Of a stretch of 64,000 nucleotides of DNA, positions 51,104 through 60,268 are shown one piece after another. The translations under genes and the position numbers were made by a program. Below the pieces are notes generated by a model, which was not told the DNA's origin, made no database searches, and was given only the letters and a program-made list of their open reading frames with translations. The stretch lies in contig JAJXWV010000022.1 in NCBI GenBank assembly GCA_021781455.1, positions 1 to 64,000 of the forward strand, read 5' to 3'. Each line of letters opens with the position of its first letter. Within the stretch, counting starts at the first letter, position 1. Origin of the DNA: Acidobacteriota bacterium (GTDB lineage: Bacteria; Acidobacteriota; Thermoanaerobaculia; Gp7-AA8).

Positions 51104-51898
51104 ATGAGGTCCATGTCGAGAACTCTGCTGGCCTGCGCGCTCGCGCTCTTCGCGCTATCGTCGTGCTGCACGATGAGCGTCCACCAGGAAACGGGCTTCC
51201 TGAACCGCCGCGTGCGGGTCGGCGGAACTGAGTTTCCGTACTCGGTCTACGTGCCGCGCGACTTCGACCGCGGGCGAAGCTGGCCGGTCATTCTCTTTCT
51301 GCACGGATCGGGCGAGCGCGGCAGCGATGGCCTTCGCCCGACGCAGATTGGAGTCGGAGGTGCGATCCGCTTCGAGCCCGCGCGCGTGCCGGCCATCGTG
51401 GTCTTCCCGCAGGCTCCGCTCGACACGAGCTGGATTGGCGTCCCCGCCGACGCGGCGATGGCTGCGCTCGATGCCGCCACTGCGGAGTTCCACGGCGATC
51501 CTCGTCGAACCTACGTGACCGGCTTGTCGATGGGTGGCTACGGAAGCATCCACCTGGCGCTGGCGCACCCGGCCCGATTCGCCGCGATGGTAATCGTCTG
51601 CGGCGGGCTGCTTCCGCATCCGACCACGACCGCGGTTCACCGTTCTCCGCTCATTCCCGACGGAGTCGATCCGTATGCCTTCGTGGCGCAGTCACTGCGC
51701 GCGATGCCGATCTGGATTTTCCACGGTGCGGATGATCCGGTCATCCCGGTCGACGAGGCGCGGCGCCTCGACGGGGAGCTGAAGAAAGCCGCGGCAAACG
51801 TTCGCTATACCGAATATCCCGGTGTGGGGCACAACGCCTGGGACCGCGCGTACGGCGAAGCGGAAGTGTGGACGTGGCTGTTCGAGCAGCACCTTTGA
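51104..51898 (+). CDS. lipoprotein alpha/beta hydrolase (esterase-like)
   Basis: About 264 residues. A lipobox is visible (LACALALFALSSCC). The fold is that of PHB-depolymerase/LpqC- or phospholipase-type esterases: YVPRDFDRGRSWPVILFLHGSGERG (oxyanion region), VTGLSMGGYGS (nucleophile Ser in GLSMG), IFHGADDPVIP (Asp) and YPGVGHNAW (His). It should cleave an ester at the cell envelope. ATG at 51104 is used; ATG 51113 is an alternative. Confidence 0.85.
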   Translation: MRSMSRTLLACALALFALSSCCTMSVHQETGFLNRRVRVGGTEFPYSVYVPRDFDRGRSWPVILFLHGSGERGSDGLRPTQIGVGGAIRFEPARVPAIVVFPQAPLDTSWIGVPADAAMAALDAATAEFHGDPRRTYVTGLSMGGYGSIHLALAHPARFAAMVIVCGGLLPHPTTTAVHRSPLIPDGVDPYAFVAQSLRAMPIWIFHGADDPVIPVDEARRLDGELKKAAANVRYTEYPGVGHNAWDRAYGEAEVWTWLFEQHL

Positions 51899-52043
51899 TG
51901 GTTGCGAGGTTGCGAGGTTCCGCGGTTCCGAGACTGCGAAAATTGCGTCTTGACTGATGACCTCGTGACCTCGTGACCTCGTGACCTCGTGACCTCGTAA
52001 CCGCGCAACCGCGTAACCGCGCAACCGCGCAACCACGTCACCT
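51899..52043. repeat. 8-bp tandem and inverted repeats (AACCGCGC/TGACCTCG)
   Basis: TTGCGAGG units and GGTTCCGCGGTTCCGAG are at 51901-51932; about five tandem TGACCTCG units at 51958-51998; then TAACCGCGCAACCGCGTAAC continuing CGCGCAACCGCGCAACCACG to 52036. The right block is largely complementary to the left. Related blocks are at 60152-60260 and 61082-61172. Confidence 0.85.
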
Positions 52044-52130
52044 CCCGCCACACCGCGCGGGTGCCGCGCATCACGATCTCCGCGCCGCCCCTGTCATCGA
52101 GGGTGCAGGAGGCGGAGATTAGCTTCGAAG

Positions 52131-53891
52131 GTGATCGGAGGTCGTGTGAATTTCACCATCAAAGTAGATCCCGCCACATGGCAGCACTACATCTCCACAC
52201 CCGTCAAGGGCAAGGCGCTCCTGATGGATCCATTCACGAACAAGGGCACCGCCTTCACGGCGCGTGAGCGCGACGAGCTCGACCTGCACGGATTGCTGCC
52301 GCCGCAGGTCTCCACCATCGAGATGCAGCTGGAACGCGTCTACGAGAACTTCCAGGCGAAGTCGACGGCGCTGGAAAAATTCATCTACATGGCCAGCCTG
52401 CAGGACCGGAACGAGACGCTCTTCTTCCGCCTCTGCCACGAGCGCATCGACGAGATGATGCCGATCGTCTACACGCCCGTGGTCGGCGAGGCCTGCCAGA
52501 AGTACTCGCACATCTATCGCCGCGGCCGCGGTCTCTACATCGGTTACGACCAGCGTGACGCCATCGAGAAGGTCCTGTCCAACTATCACACCAGGAATCC
52601 GTCGGTGATCGTGGTGACCGATGGCGAGCGCATTCTCGGGTTGGGCGACCAGGGCGCCGGCGGCATGGGCATCCCCATCGGGAAGCTCTGCCTCTACACG
52701 CTGTGCGCGGGCATCTCGCCTTACAGCACGCTGCCGATCACGCTCGACGTCGGCACCGACAACGAGGAGCGCCTCCGCGATCCGCTGTACCTCGGCCTTC
52801 GTCAGAAGCGCGTGCGCGGCGATGAGTATCAGAACTTCATCGATCGCTTCGTGACTGCGGTCAGGCGCGTCTATCCTAACGTTCTACTGCAGTGGGAGGA
52901 CTTCCTGAAGGCGAATGCCATCAAGCAGCTCGATCGCTTCCGCAACCAGGCCACCACGTTCAACGACGACATCCAGGGCACCGCGGCAGTGGTCCTCTCC
53001 GGCATCTACGGCGGCCTGCGCGTGACCGGGAAATCGATGCGCGATCAGCGCCTCGTCTTCGCCGGCGCCGGAGCGTCCGCCCACGGTATCGCCGGCCTGT
53101 TCGTCGCCGCACTCGTCGAGGGAGGCCTTTCCGAGGAAGAAGCGCGCCGGCGGATCTGGACCGTCGACACCAAAGGACTCGTTCTCTCCAGCCGTCCGGG
53201 ACTCGAGGATTTCAAGGCCGCCTACGCACGCGGAACCGACGAGGTGGCGGCATGGAAGTGCACCGACCGCTCGCGCATCACGCTCGAGGAAGTCGTCGCC
53301 AACGCCAAGCCGACGATCCTCATCGGTGTTTCCGCGACACCGGGCACGTTCAGCGAGAGCGTGATTCGTCTGATGGCGAAGATCAACGAGCGTCCGCTCA
53401 TCTTCCCGTTGTCCAATCCGACGTCGAAGGCCGAGTGCACCGCTGAGGAAGCCATCCGCTGGTCGGACGGGCGCGCGGTGGTCGCAACCGGCAGCCCGTT
53501 TGCGCCGGTCACGTTCAACGGAAAGAAGTCGCGCATCGGGCAGTGCAACAACTCCTTCATCTTCCCCGGCGTTGGACTCGGCGTCTGCGTGGCGCGAGCC
53601 ACGTACATCAGCGATGGGATGTTCCTCGCCTCGGCCAAAGCACTGGCCGACGCCGTGACGGCGGCGGATCTCGCCGAGTCGGCGGTCTATCCGCAGCTGT
53701 CGCGCATCCGCGAGTGTTCCGAGGCGGTGGCCACGGCGGTGATCCGCCGCGCGGTCGCTGAGGGACATGCGGACGGCAGCGTGCTGGTGAACCTCGACAA
53801 GACCGTCCGCCAGGCGATGTGGTTCCCCGAATACCTGCCGATCCGGTACGAGCCGCGGCGTGTGGAAGCCGGGCGTGAGGTGGCTGTGTAG
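52131..53891 (+). CDS. maeA: NAD(P)-dependent malic enzyme
   Basis: A 586-residue malic enzyme that oxidatively decarboxylates malate to pyruvate. Motifs: YTPVVGEACQKYSHIYRRGRGLYIGYD (catalytic Tyr), VVTDGERILGLGDQGAGGMGIPIGKL, TFNDDIQGTAAVVLSG (metal Asp), GAGASAHGIAGL (nucleotide-binding), GVSATPGTFSE and PLSNPTSKAECT. The length and signature are those of the SfcA/MaeA long form. The start is GTG; 52131 gives MIGGRVN, and a GTG at 52146 three bases after GGAGGT is the other candidate. A strong terminator follows. Confidence 0.93.
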   Translation: MIGGRVNFTIKVDPATWQHYISTPVKGKALLMDPFTNKGTAFTARERDELDLHGLLPPQVSTIEMQLERVYENFQAKSTALEKFIYMASLQDRNETLFFRLCHERIDEMMPIVYTPVVGEACQKYSHIYRRGRGLYIGYDQRDAIEKVLSNYHTRNPSVIVVTDGERILGLGDQGAGGMGIPIGKLCLYTLCAGISPYSTLPITLDVGTDNEERLRDPLYLGLRQKRVRGDEYQNFIDRFVTAVRRVYPNVLLQWEDFLKANAIKQLDRFRNQATTFNDDIQGTAAVVLSGIYGGLRVTGKSMRDQRLVFAGAGASAHGIAGLFVAALVEGGLSEEEARRRIWTVDTKGLVLSSRPGLEDFKAAYARGTDEVAAWKCTDRSRITLEEVVANAKPTILIGVSATPGTFSESVIRLMAKINERPLIFPLSNPTSKAECTAEEAIRWSDGRAVVATGSPFAPVTFNGKKSRIGQCNNSFIFPGVGLGVCVARATYISDGMFLASAKALADAVTAADLAESAVYPQLSRIRECSEAVATAVIRRAVAEGHADGSVLVNLDKTVRQAMWFPEYLPIRYEPRRVEAGREVAV

Positions 53892-53915
53892 CGAGGGTGC
53901 GGGCGTCTCGTCCGC

Positions 53916-53951
53916 AGCAGCCGGGCGCGGGACCGCCCGGCTGCTTTTTTT
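53916..53951 (+). terminator. rho-independent terminator of the malic enzyme gene
   Basis: A perfect 12-bp stem AGCAGCCGGGCG (53916-53927) with CGCCCGGCTGCT (53934-53945), 6-base loop, then a run of seven T. It begins 25 bp after the stop codon. The following 53952-54226 stretch holds the leader of the cytochrome gene; no promoter could be assigned firmly. Confidence 0.92.
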
Positions 53952-54226
53952 GCCTGAGCACAACGAGCCGTGACGACGTTGAAACAAGAACTTGCGAGCA
54001 TCGCGGGCTGCGCCCTGAAGCAAATTGCCGCAGCCACTGCCATTCACGACGAGTGATCATGACGCAGCCCCTCGGTCGCGTCTTGCACAGACCTCTGGTG
54101 ACTCCTGAGACATACAGCTGCTTAGACGATCCGCTTCACTGCGCTCTGCGAAAGAAACCATCGTCCACTGTCAGTTCCCTGCAGTTTCGCGGTCCTAATG
54201 CCGCACAAATCAGAAGGAGAAAACGC

Positions 54227-57200
54227 ATGAAAGGTCTGAATCTCGTTCAGAGAGTGGCGCTGCTCGCAGCGTTGTTCGCGGCCGTTCTGCCCGGGTTCGT
54301 CGCGGGTGCTTTTGCCGCTGGCGCGCCGACCGTGGCGTTGAAGGTCACCCCTGACCCGGCGCCCGGCGCGGCCGTGACGGTCAAGGCGACCATCACGATC
54401 ACGGACGGCTCTGCCCTGCAGAGCGTCAGCTGGAAGCAAACCAGCGGCGTCACAGTGAACGCGTCGGGTACGACAACCGACACGATCACACTCACGGTCC
54501 CGGATCGGAAGACGCTCCGGAACCAGCTCATCACCGCGCTGGAGGAGCCGGGGCTGCCGGATTCGGCCATTCCCGACTACGTTCCGACTCGGGCGGCGAA
54601 TTTCTACGGTGGGCTCCAGGAGCGGTTCCAGGTCGTCGGCGTTTCGAACCACGCGCTCAGTGACGCGACCTCGTTCCGATTCACTCTGACGATCGTGACT
54701 TCGTCGGGTACGTACAATGTTCCGGCGTCGTTCAGCGCCTCGATTCCGTGGTCGACTTCGGTCGGTCAGCGGAATGTGGCGATCAATCTTCCGGTCATCC
54801 TGCACGCGCCGCAGCAGGCCAGCTACAACTGGACGCTGACCGCGCCGTCGGGCTCGAAGACGACACTCGTCGACGCGACGAGCCAGAACCCCGAGTTCAC
54901 GCCGGACGTGGCCGGCTCGTACAAGCTGAGCGTCACCAACCTGGCCACGAATGCGGCCGTGAACTTCACGGTCTACGCGGGCACGTGGAAAGGCATCATC
55001 GTTGGCCAGGACGCGAACGGCCGTCCGACGACGGACCCGAGCTGCAAGAGCTGCCACGTCGGCCAGACCGAAGTCTTCACGCCGTGGGCGCAGTCGGGCC
55101 ACGCCGAGATTCTGACCCAGAACGTCACTGCACCCGGCGCCAGCCACTATGGTGAATCGTGCTGGGAGTGCCACACGGTCGGTTACACCGGCACGGCGCT
55201 GAATAACAACGGCCTCGCCGACCAGTCCGACTTCGCAGGCTTTGAGAAAGACTTCGGGCACATGACCAAGGGCGACCCGCTCAACTGGACGAAGATCCTC
55301 ACCAGTTACCCGGCCACCGCGCGTCTCACAAACATCCAGTGCGAGAACTGCCACGGTCCGCAGAACAGCGACGCTCACGGCACGTCGGTCGGGAGCGACC
55401 CGGGCGCCCGCGTTTCGCTCTCCTCGGACGTCTGCGGTTCCTGCCACGGCGAGCCTGCCCGTCACGGTCGCTTCCAGCAGTGGCAGCTGTCCGGCCACGC
55501 GAACTTCGAGACGGCTATCAACGAAGGCACGAATGCCGGCTGCGCGAAGTGCCACTCCGCGCAGGGCTTCATGCAGTGGGGCGACAAGGGCTACGCCAGC
55601 ACCGCTACGATCAACGTGACGTGGACTGCGGACAACGTTCAGCCGCAGACCTGCGTCGTCTGCCACGACCCGCACGCCGAGGGGACGACCTCGAGCGCCG
55701 GAACGAACGCGCAGATGCGCGTTCAGGGCAACACGCCGGTTCTCGACGCCGGATTCGCGGCGACGAACGTCGGCAAGGCCGCCGAGTGCATGACCTGCCA
55801 CAACAGCCGCCGCGGCCTCCGCGACGAGCAGCACTTCACCGCAGCGGGGAACGCCCCGCACGAAGGACCCCAGGCCGATATCCTGCTGGGCCAGAACCTC
55901 TACTTCGTCAAAGTCGGAACTCGTGGGTATCACGGCATGCTCGCCGACTCGTGCGTGACCTGCCACATGCGCAAGAGCAGCGCACCTTCCACGATCTCCA
56001 TGGCGAACCAGACGAACCACACGTTCTACGCCGACCCGGCGATCTGTAAGCAGTGCCACAGCGAGATCACGGCGGACGCGGTCCAGGGTAGGGTCGTCGA
56101 GAAACTCGTCACACTGAAGAGCAACATCGAGGCAGTCTACAAGAGCTCAATGCAGGCGCAGATTCGCGCCGGCAACAGCATCGACTTCGGCGGCGGTACC
56201 GTCGCCAGGAACGCGAGCGACATCAGCGGCGTCACCTTCGAATCCAGCCACGGCCAGCAGGCGCTCACGGTTGCTCTGGGGAGCAAGACGGCTGCCGACG
56301 TCCAGCTCGGCTCCATCAAGGTCGTTCGCCCCGGCGGCAGCTCTACTGCGCTTCCGGCGGCCGTCGATCCGGCCCTGATCAAGGCCGGGTGGAACTACTT
56401 CATGGTCGAGAACGACAAGAGCGAAGGCGTCCACAATCCGGCCTTCGTCAACTCGGCTCTCGATCTTTCAATCTACGCGACCAATGCGCTCGCGAGCTCC
56501 CTCGGCGGAACGGCGACCGCGACGACGCCTGCGGGCAATTCCGCCGCGGCCATCGGCGGTGGACTCGGTAACGGCGCGGGCGCGGTCTCGTGCACGAGCT
56601 CATACGTCTACTGGGCCGAGATCGCGGGCCACATGCCCGGCAGCGAAGGCAGCCAGTGGCGCACCGACATCATCACGCGCAACCTCTCCTCGCATGACGC
56701 CACTCTGAAGTTCTTCCTCCACCAGTCGGACGGCACCATGCTCACCGGCAATGGCGCAGTCGTGGCCAGCGGCCAGAAGGCCTTCGAGGACATCGTCAAC
56801 GCCACGCTCGGTGGCGGCAACAACCTGGGCTCGCTCGAGATCTGCTCCGACCAGCCGCTGCTGGTCAACGGGCGCATCTTCAACGCGGCGACCAGCGGTA
56901 CGTTCGGACAGAACCTCGACGGCGCCGTCGCAGACGTCGGTTACAGCACCGGCCAGACGGTCAGCCTCATCGGCCTGCGCCAGAAGTCGGATTCGTTCCG
57001 CACGAACATCAGCGTGACGAACTCCGGTACGACGGAAGCTCAGGTCTCGATCACTCTGTACGACGCCACCGGCACTTCCATCAAGACGTACACGCTCACC
57101 GTTCCTGCCGGCCAGGTCGTGCAGGATACCGAGCCGTTCAAGAACCGCGCGAATGCACCCAATCTCGATTGGGGCTTCGCCACGGTCACAGTCCTGAAGG

Positions 57201-57277
57201 GCTCGAACATTCACACCTCGGCGTCGCTGGCCGACAACAAGACCAACGATCCGACGACGATCACGGCCAAGCAGTAG
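54227..57277 (+). CDS. secreted nine-haem cytochrome c with C-terminal adhesion-like domain
   Basis: A 1016-residue secreted protein. The start at ATG 54227 follows AGAAGGAGAAAACGC and gives a signal peptide (LVQRVALLAALFAAVLPGFVAGAFA). Residues 30-255 are two Ig-like regions (PTVALKVTPDPAPGAAVTVKAT...PDVAGSYKLSVTNL). Nine CxxCH motifs lie at about 273, 312, 372, 403, 439, 476, 521, 576 and 607, in a cytochrome c554-like arrangement with extra His (GQTEVFTPWAQSGHAE, FQQWQLSGHANFE). Residues 850-1016 form a beta-sandwich seen in secreted acidobacterial proteins (GSEGSQWRTDIITRNLSS...). It is transcribed alone, away from the 24-40 kb conduit, and ends in a strong terminator. Likely role: extracellular or periplasmic electron carrier. 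Confidence 0.9.
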   Translation: MKGLNLVQRVALLAALFAAVLPGFVAGAFAAGAPTVALKVTPDPAPGAAVTVKATITITDGSALQSVSWKQTSGVTVNASGTTTDTITLTVPDRKTLRNQLITALEEPGLPDSAIPDYVPTRAANFYGGLQERFQVVGVSNHALSDATSFRFTLTIVTSSGTYNVPASFSASIPWSTSVGQRNVAINLPVILHAPQQASYNWTLTAPSGSKTTLVDATSQNPEFTPDVAGSYKLSVTNLATNAAVNFTVYAGTWKGIIVGQDANGRPTTDPSCKSCHVGQTEVFTPWAQSGHAEILTQNVTAPGASHYGESCWECHTVGYTGTALNNNGLADQSDFAGFEKDFGHMTKGDPLNWTKILTSYPATARLTNIQCENCHGPQNSDAHGTSVGSDPGARVSLSSDVCGSCHGEPARHGRFQQWQLSGHANFETAINEGTNAGCAKCHSAQGFMQWGDKGYASTATINVTWTADNVQPQTCVVCHDPHAEGTTSSAGTNAQMRVQGNTPVLDAGFAATNVGKAAECMTCHNSRRGLRDEQHFTAAGNAPHEGPQADILLGQNLYFVKVGTRGYHGMLADSCVTCHMRKSSAPSTISMANQTNHTFYADPAICKQCHSEITADAVQGRVVEKLVTLKSNIEAVYKSSMQAQIRAGNSIDFGGGTVARNASDISGVTFESSHGQQALTVALGSKTAADVQLGSIKVVRPGGSSTALPAAVDPALIKAGWNYFMVENDKSEGVHNPAFVNSALDLSIYATNALASSLGGTATATTPAGNSAAAIGGGLGNGAGAVSCTSSYVYWAEIAGHMPGSEGSQWRTDIITRNLSSHDATLKFFLHQSDGTMLTGNGAVVASGQKAFEDIVNATLGGGNNLGSLEICSDQPLLVNGRIFNAATSGTFGQNLDGAVADVGYSTGQTVSLIGLRQKSDSFRTNISVTNSGTTEAQVSITLYDATGTSIKTYTLTVPAGQVVQDTEPFKNRANAPNLDWGFATVTVLKGSNIHTSASLADNKTNDPTTITAKQ

Positions 57278-57300
57278 TTTTTCGCATCCCGAAGTTCGGA

Positions 57301-57335
57301 AAGGGCGGCAGCCGCGGGCTGCCGCCCTTTTTTTT
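57301..57335 (+). terminator. rho-independent terminator of the nine-haem cytochrome gene
   Basis: AAGGGCGGCAGCC (57301-57313), loop GCG, GGCTGCCGCCCTT (57317-57329), followed by T to 57335: a 13-bp stem with U-tract 24 bp after the stop codon. Its A-rich left flank is short, so it is mainly oriented for the plus strand. Confidence 0.92.
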
Positions 57336-57381
57336 CGTCAGAGTGACGGTTTGCGCGATCATGTCTGCTGGGCGCGTGCCC

Positions 57382-58800
57382 TTACACGACGGCCGCTTTG
57401 AATCCGGGCGCAACCGCCACGGGAACGCTGTTGTCGCGCCAGCCGCGCGTCTTGACGGTCTCGAAAGGCAGAAGAGAATTCGCGTAGTAGGCGAGCAGCA
57501 GCCGCTCGCCGGGATTCCATCGCCATCGTCCGCCGGCGTTTTCCAGGAGATGGCGGATGACGAGCACCTCGCGCGCGGCATTCCACAGCGAGGCGCCGTC
57601 CTTCTCGCGCAGAAGCCAGTTACGCTCCGCCCACGCGGTACGGCGTTCATCGACGGCGGCGATGATCTCGCGATCGTCGAGCCATTCGTGTTCCGCGAAA
57701 ACGGTGGCCAGAAGCGCCACGGGCGTGACCGGCAGGGCGTGCGAGATCCCGTCCATGATGGTCTCGGCCAGACGCTGCATCTCTGGTTTGCGCTCTTCGA
57801 ATTCCTTCGCCAGCAGGGCCGGATGCTGTCGCGCGAACTCGTCCACGCTGATCGGTTCACCGAACGCCACCACCGCATACCCGAAGCGCTTGAACCGCCG
57901 CACCACGCTGCGGAGGCTGTTCTTGAAGAGAAACTCGAACGTGGTGGCCAGCTTCTCCATCTTCCCGCTGCGGTCCTCTCGCCCTAACAGCTCCTCGGTC
58001 AGGCGCCGATCCTCGAGCACGCGGTCGTAGTTGATGGCCGTGGGAATGACGAACAGCGGCGCGGTGAAGGAAGGATCGCGCTTCGAGGAGACGATGTAGT
58101 CGAGCATCCCCAGCTTCGGCTTGCCGAAGGCGCCGTCGCGCGACAGGCCGCCTTCGATGAAGATCCCCTGGGTCACCCCGTTCCGCGTGATCGTGCGGAC
58201 GAAGTTCGACAGCACCGCGTGGTAGAGCGGCTCGCGGTAGCGGCGGCGGATGAAGTACGCGCCGAACCACTTGAAGAGATGGTTCAACGGCCAGACGCGC
58301 GCCCACTCGCCGACCGCATACGACAGCGAGATGAACTTGAAGAGCATGTGCGCGACCAGCACGTAGTCGGCGTTGGAGCGGTGGTTGATGACGTAGACGA
58401 CCACCGACCCTTTCGGAGCGTGCTCGTTGAAGCGGTGCAACGGAGCGCGCTCGACGACCGGGCGATAGAGAAAGTGCATGATGGCGCGGGCGATCGGCGC
58501 GCCGAACCGGTAATAGGCCAGCAGGTTGAATTTCGGCACGATCTCGGCGAGGTAGGCCCGGGCCTGGTGCATGGCCTCGTCGGTGGTGACGTGATTGTGC
58601 CTCGCGTAGTCGCGGATGGCGTCGACGACCTCACGCGAGCCGAAGACTTCCAGCTCGATGTCGGCGTGGCGCCGCTTGAGCTTGAACCTGTCGATGCGGA
58701 TCCGCCGGGCGCGCTGAAAGCGCCTCGCGTGCCGCTTGCCGACGCCAAATCCGATCGCGCCGGCCACGATGATCGCCGCCGCGACGAAAAGCATGTTCAT
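57382..58800 (-). CDS. PlsB/PlsC-like glycerolipid acyltransferase
   Basis: A 472-residue protein with one N-terminal helix (MNMLFVAAAIIVAGAIGFGVG). The acyltransferase motifs are visible: NHRSNADYVL (H-x4-D catalytic site), FGAYFIRRRYREPLY (block II), FIEGGLSRDG (block III, E-G) and APLFVIPTAINYDRV (block IV). This is the PlsB-like arrangement (glycerol-3-phosphate or lysophosphatidate acylation) but shorter than E. coli PlsB (about 800 residues). It probably acts at the inner membrane in phospholipid synthesis. Confidence 0.85.
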   Translation of the reverse strand: MNMLFVAAAIIVAGAIGFGVGKRHARRFQRARRIRIDRFKLKRRHADIELEVFGSREVVDAIRDYARHNHVTTDEAMHQARAYLAEIVPKFNLLAYYRFGAPIARAIMHFLYRPVVERAPLHRFNEHAPKGSVVVYVINHRSNADYVLVAHMLFKFISLSYAVGEWARVWPLNHLFKWFGAYFIRRRYREPLYHAVLSNFVRTITRNGVTQGIFIEGGLSRDGAFGKPKLGMLDYIVSSKRDPSFTAPLFVIPTAINYDRVLEDRRLTEELLGREDRSGKMEKLATTFEFLFKNSLRSVVRRFKRFGYAVVAFGEPISVDEFARQHPALLAKEFEERKPEMQRLAETIMDGISHALPVTPVALLATVFAEHEWLDDREIIAAVDERRTAWAERNWLLREKDGASLWNAAREVLVIRHLLENAGGRWRWNPGERLLLAYYANSLLPFETVKTRGWRDNSVPVAVAPGFKAAVV

Positions 58801-58858
58801 GGTTTGACGACAGTGTAGCGCGCGGCCAGCCGCGCTGGCCCGGTGTGCGCTCTTCCCG

Positions 58859-58916
58859 GCTCTTGGCTGTCGGCTCTTGGCTCATGGGGGACACGAGATC
58901 CCCAAGAGCCAAGAGC
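58859..58916. repeat. GCTCTTGGCT repeats, inverted
   Basis: GGCTCTTGGCTGTCGGCTCT continues TGGCTCATGGGG, a direct repeat of GGCTCTTGGCT, followed by an inverted copy CCCCAAGAGCCAAGAGC at 58900-58916. It sits beside the L,D-transpeptidase remnant. Confidence 0.7.
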
Positions 58917-58941
58917 TGCGACCTGAAAGCTGCGACCTCAG

Positions 58942-59076
58942 TCAATTCAGGAACGCCGACCCATGCAGCCAGCTCGAGTCGGGGTAGTAGGCGAAGATCG
59001 CGGTGCCGTTCTTCAACGTGTCGATCATCGTCGGCGCGATCTCGGCGCGGACGGCGGGGCAGCCGAAGCTGCGTCG
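58942..59076 (-). pseudogene. C-terminal remnant of a YkuD-type L,D-transpeptidase
   Basis: Read on the minus strand, 59076-58942 gives RRSFGCPAVRAEIAPTMIDT, continuing LKNGTAIFAYYPDSSWLHGSAFLN and a stop. The RSxGCPAVR block contains the catalytic Cys motif of murein L,D-transpeptidase-like proteins, and the FAYYPDxxWL tail is typical. Everything before RRS is gone: an in-frame TAA lies immediately upstream and no related sequence is seen beyond. The rest of 59077-59246 has no coding signal I can assign. Confidence 0.75.
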
Positions 59077-59246
59077 TTAAAACCGGTTCTCGGGAGGGCT
59101 GATTTCCAGTTGAATCCGGTCGGAGCGACGGTCACGAGGTTACGGCTGACGTGCTGAGCCCGCCTGCGATCTGCGACCTGGTCCTGCGCGGGATGCCGCG
59201 CCCGATTCGTGCTGAGCTCGAATCCATAGACGTGTCGAACCGGGGC

Positions 59247-59326
59247 AGGGACGCGCAGCAGCGCGTCCGCAACCCCGGTCCACCAGGAGATCAACGAGAG
59301 TTGCGGACGCGCTGCTGCGCGTCCCT
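59247..59326. repeat. inverted repeat, GGGACGCGCAGCAGCGCGTCC family
   Basis: AGGGACGCGCAGCAGCGCGT followed by CCGCAACCCC, centre, and GAGAGTTGCGGACGCGCTGC followed by TGCGCGTCCCT. Third copy of the family at 24609 and 43323. Confidence 0.85.
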
Positions 59327-59334
59327 ACTGCGGA

Positions 59335-60105
59335 TCATGGTTCGGGGCAGTAGCTCTCGAAGCCGCGGGCGTGTTCGCGGCGTTCCAGCGGGGCGGCGCC
59401 TAACGACGGCAGGATGCCCAGCTTCACGAGTTGCGGCCGGAATTCGTAGCGGATTCGCATCGACGCGACCGGTTGCGGGACGAGGTGGATGTCGACGGTG
59501 CGCACGCTGTGATGCGTCCGGTCACCCATGCCCGTGGCTGCATAGTCGTCCGACAGCGCGACCTCGCTCTTCGCCGCTCCGGCGGAGGCTGGCGACGCCT
59601 GGTTACGCGCTGAGGGCGCCGGCGCGCTCCGGCGATCGAGGAACGTATCGATTGCCGAAGGGCGCTCGCGGAAGAACACGGCCTCGATGATGCCGAGGTT
59701 TTCGCTGTGGCCGATGGCTGCGCCGTAGGAGTCGGTCTCACCGGTGAAGTAGAAGCGGCGCGCGGTCTGCCGGTTGACCTGCCAGCCGGAGATGACCGCC
59801 GACTCGTAGGGATCGAGGACCCATTTTGCGGCGTCCCAGGGCGCCGTGTGGCGCGCGTCGATGGTGTTGAGGCCATCGACCGACAGCGCCACCGCCACCC
59901 GATAGGGCGTCGGATTGGTGATGCGGATCGCGTAATCGCTACCGCGTACGGCCTCGACATAGACGCTCCCGCGCCCGCGGTACTCGGGGCGCTCCGCGCC
60001 ATTCACGAGCAGGTTGAGGCCGAAGCCGGACTGGGTCGTGGCAAAGGAAGCGGCGCAGCAGAGGAACGCGCCGGCAACTGCGAGAACGAGGTTAGTGCGT
60101 CTCAT
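59335..60105 (-). CDS. secreted protein of unknown function
   Basis: A 256-residue protein with a signal peptide (LVLAVAGAFLCCAASFA). The mature part has a beta-sandwich-like region with VYVEAVRGSDYAIRITNPTPYRVAVALSVDGLNTIDARHT...DPYESAVISGWQVNRQTARRFYFTGE, which I recognise as a recurring domain of unknown function in secreted proteins. The C-terminal part has LSDDYAATGMGDRTHHSVRTVDIHLVPQPVASMRIRYEFRPQLVKLGIL. No catalytic residues can be named. Confidence 0.7.
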   Translation of the reverse strand: MRRTNLVLAVAGAFLCCAASFATTQSGFGLNLLVNGAERPEYRGRGSVYVEAVRGSDYAIRITNPTPYRVAVALSVDGLNTIDARHTAPWDAAKWVLDPYESAVISGWQVNRQTARRFYFTGETDSYGAAIGHSENLGIIEAVFFRERPSAIDTFLDRRSAPAPSARNQASPASAGAAKSEVALSDDYAATGMGDRTHHSVRTVDIHLVPQPVASMRIRYEFRPQLVKLGILPSLGAAPLERREHARGFESYCPEP

Positions 60106-60151
60106 CAGAATCTCCTTGGCTGATGAGACACGGGTGGGTGGGGGAAAGAAA

Positions 60152-60260
60152 CCGGGTTGCGCGGTTTCGCGGTTCCGAGGTCACGGGGTCACGGGGTCGC
60201 GAGGCTCACCATGCGCAGAGGCACACCTCGCAACCGCGCAACCGCGCAACCCCGTAACCC
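60152..60260. repeat. 8-bp tandem and inverted repeats (AACCGCGC family)
   Basis: ACCGGGTTGCGCGGTTTCGC continues GGTTCCGAGGTCACGGGGTCACGGGGTCGCGAGG on the left, and CTCGCAACCGCGCAACCGCG continues CAACCCCGTAACCCG on the right. It lies between two secreted-protein genes. Same family as 51899-52043. Confidence 0.8.
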
Positions 60261-60268
60261 GTCCCCGA

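Noticed and set aside
51899-52043. Possible CRISPR array from the regular short repeats
   Set aside because: Units are 8 bp and directly contiguous, with no 25-40 bp unique spacers and no cas genes.
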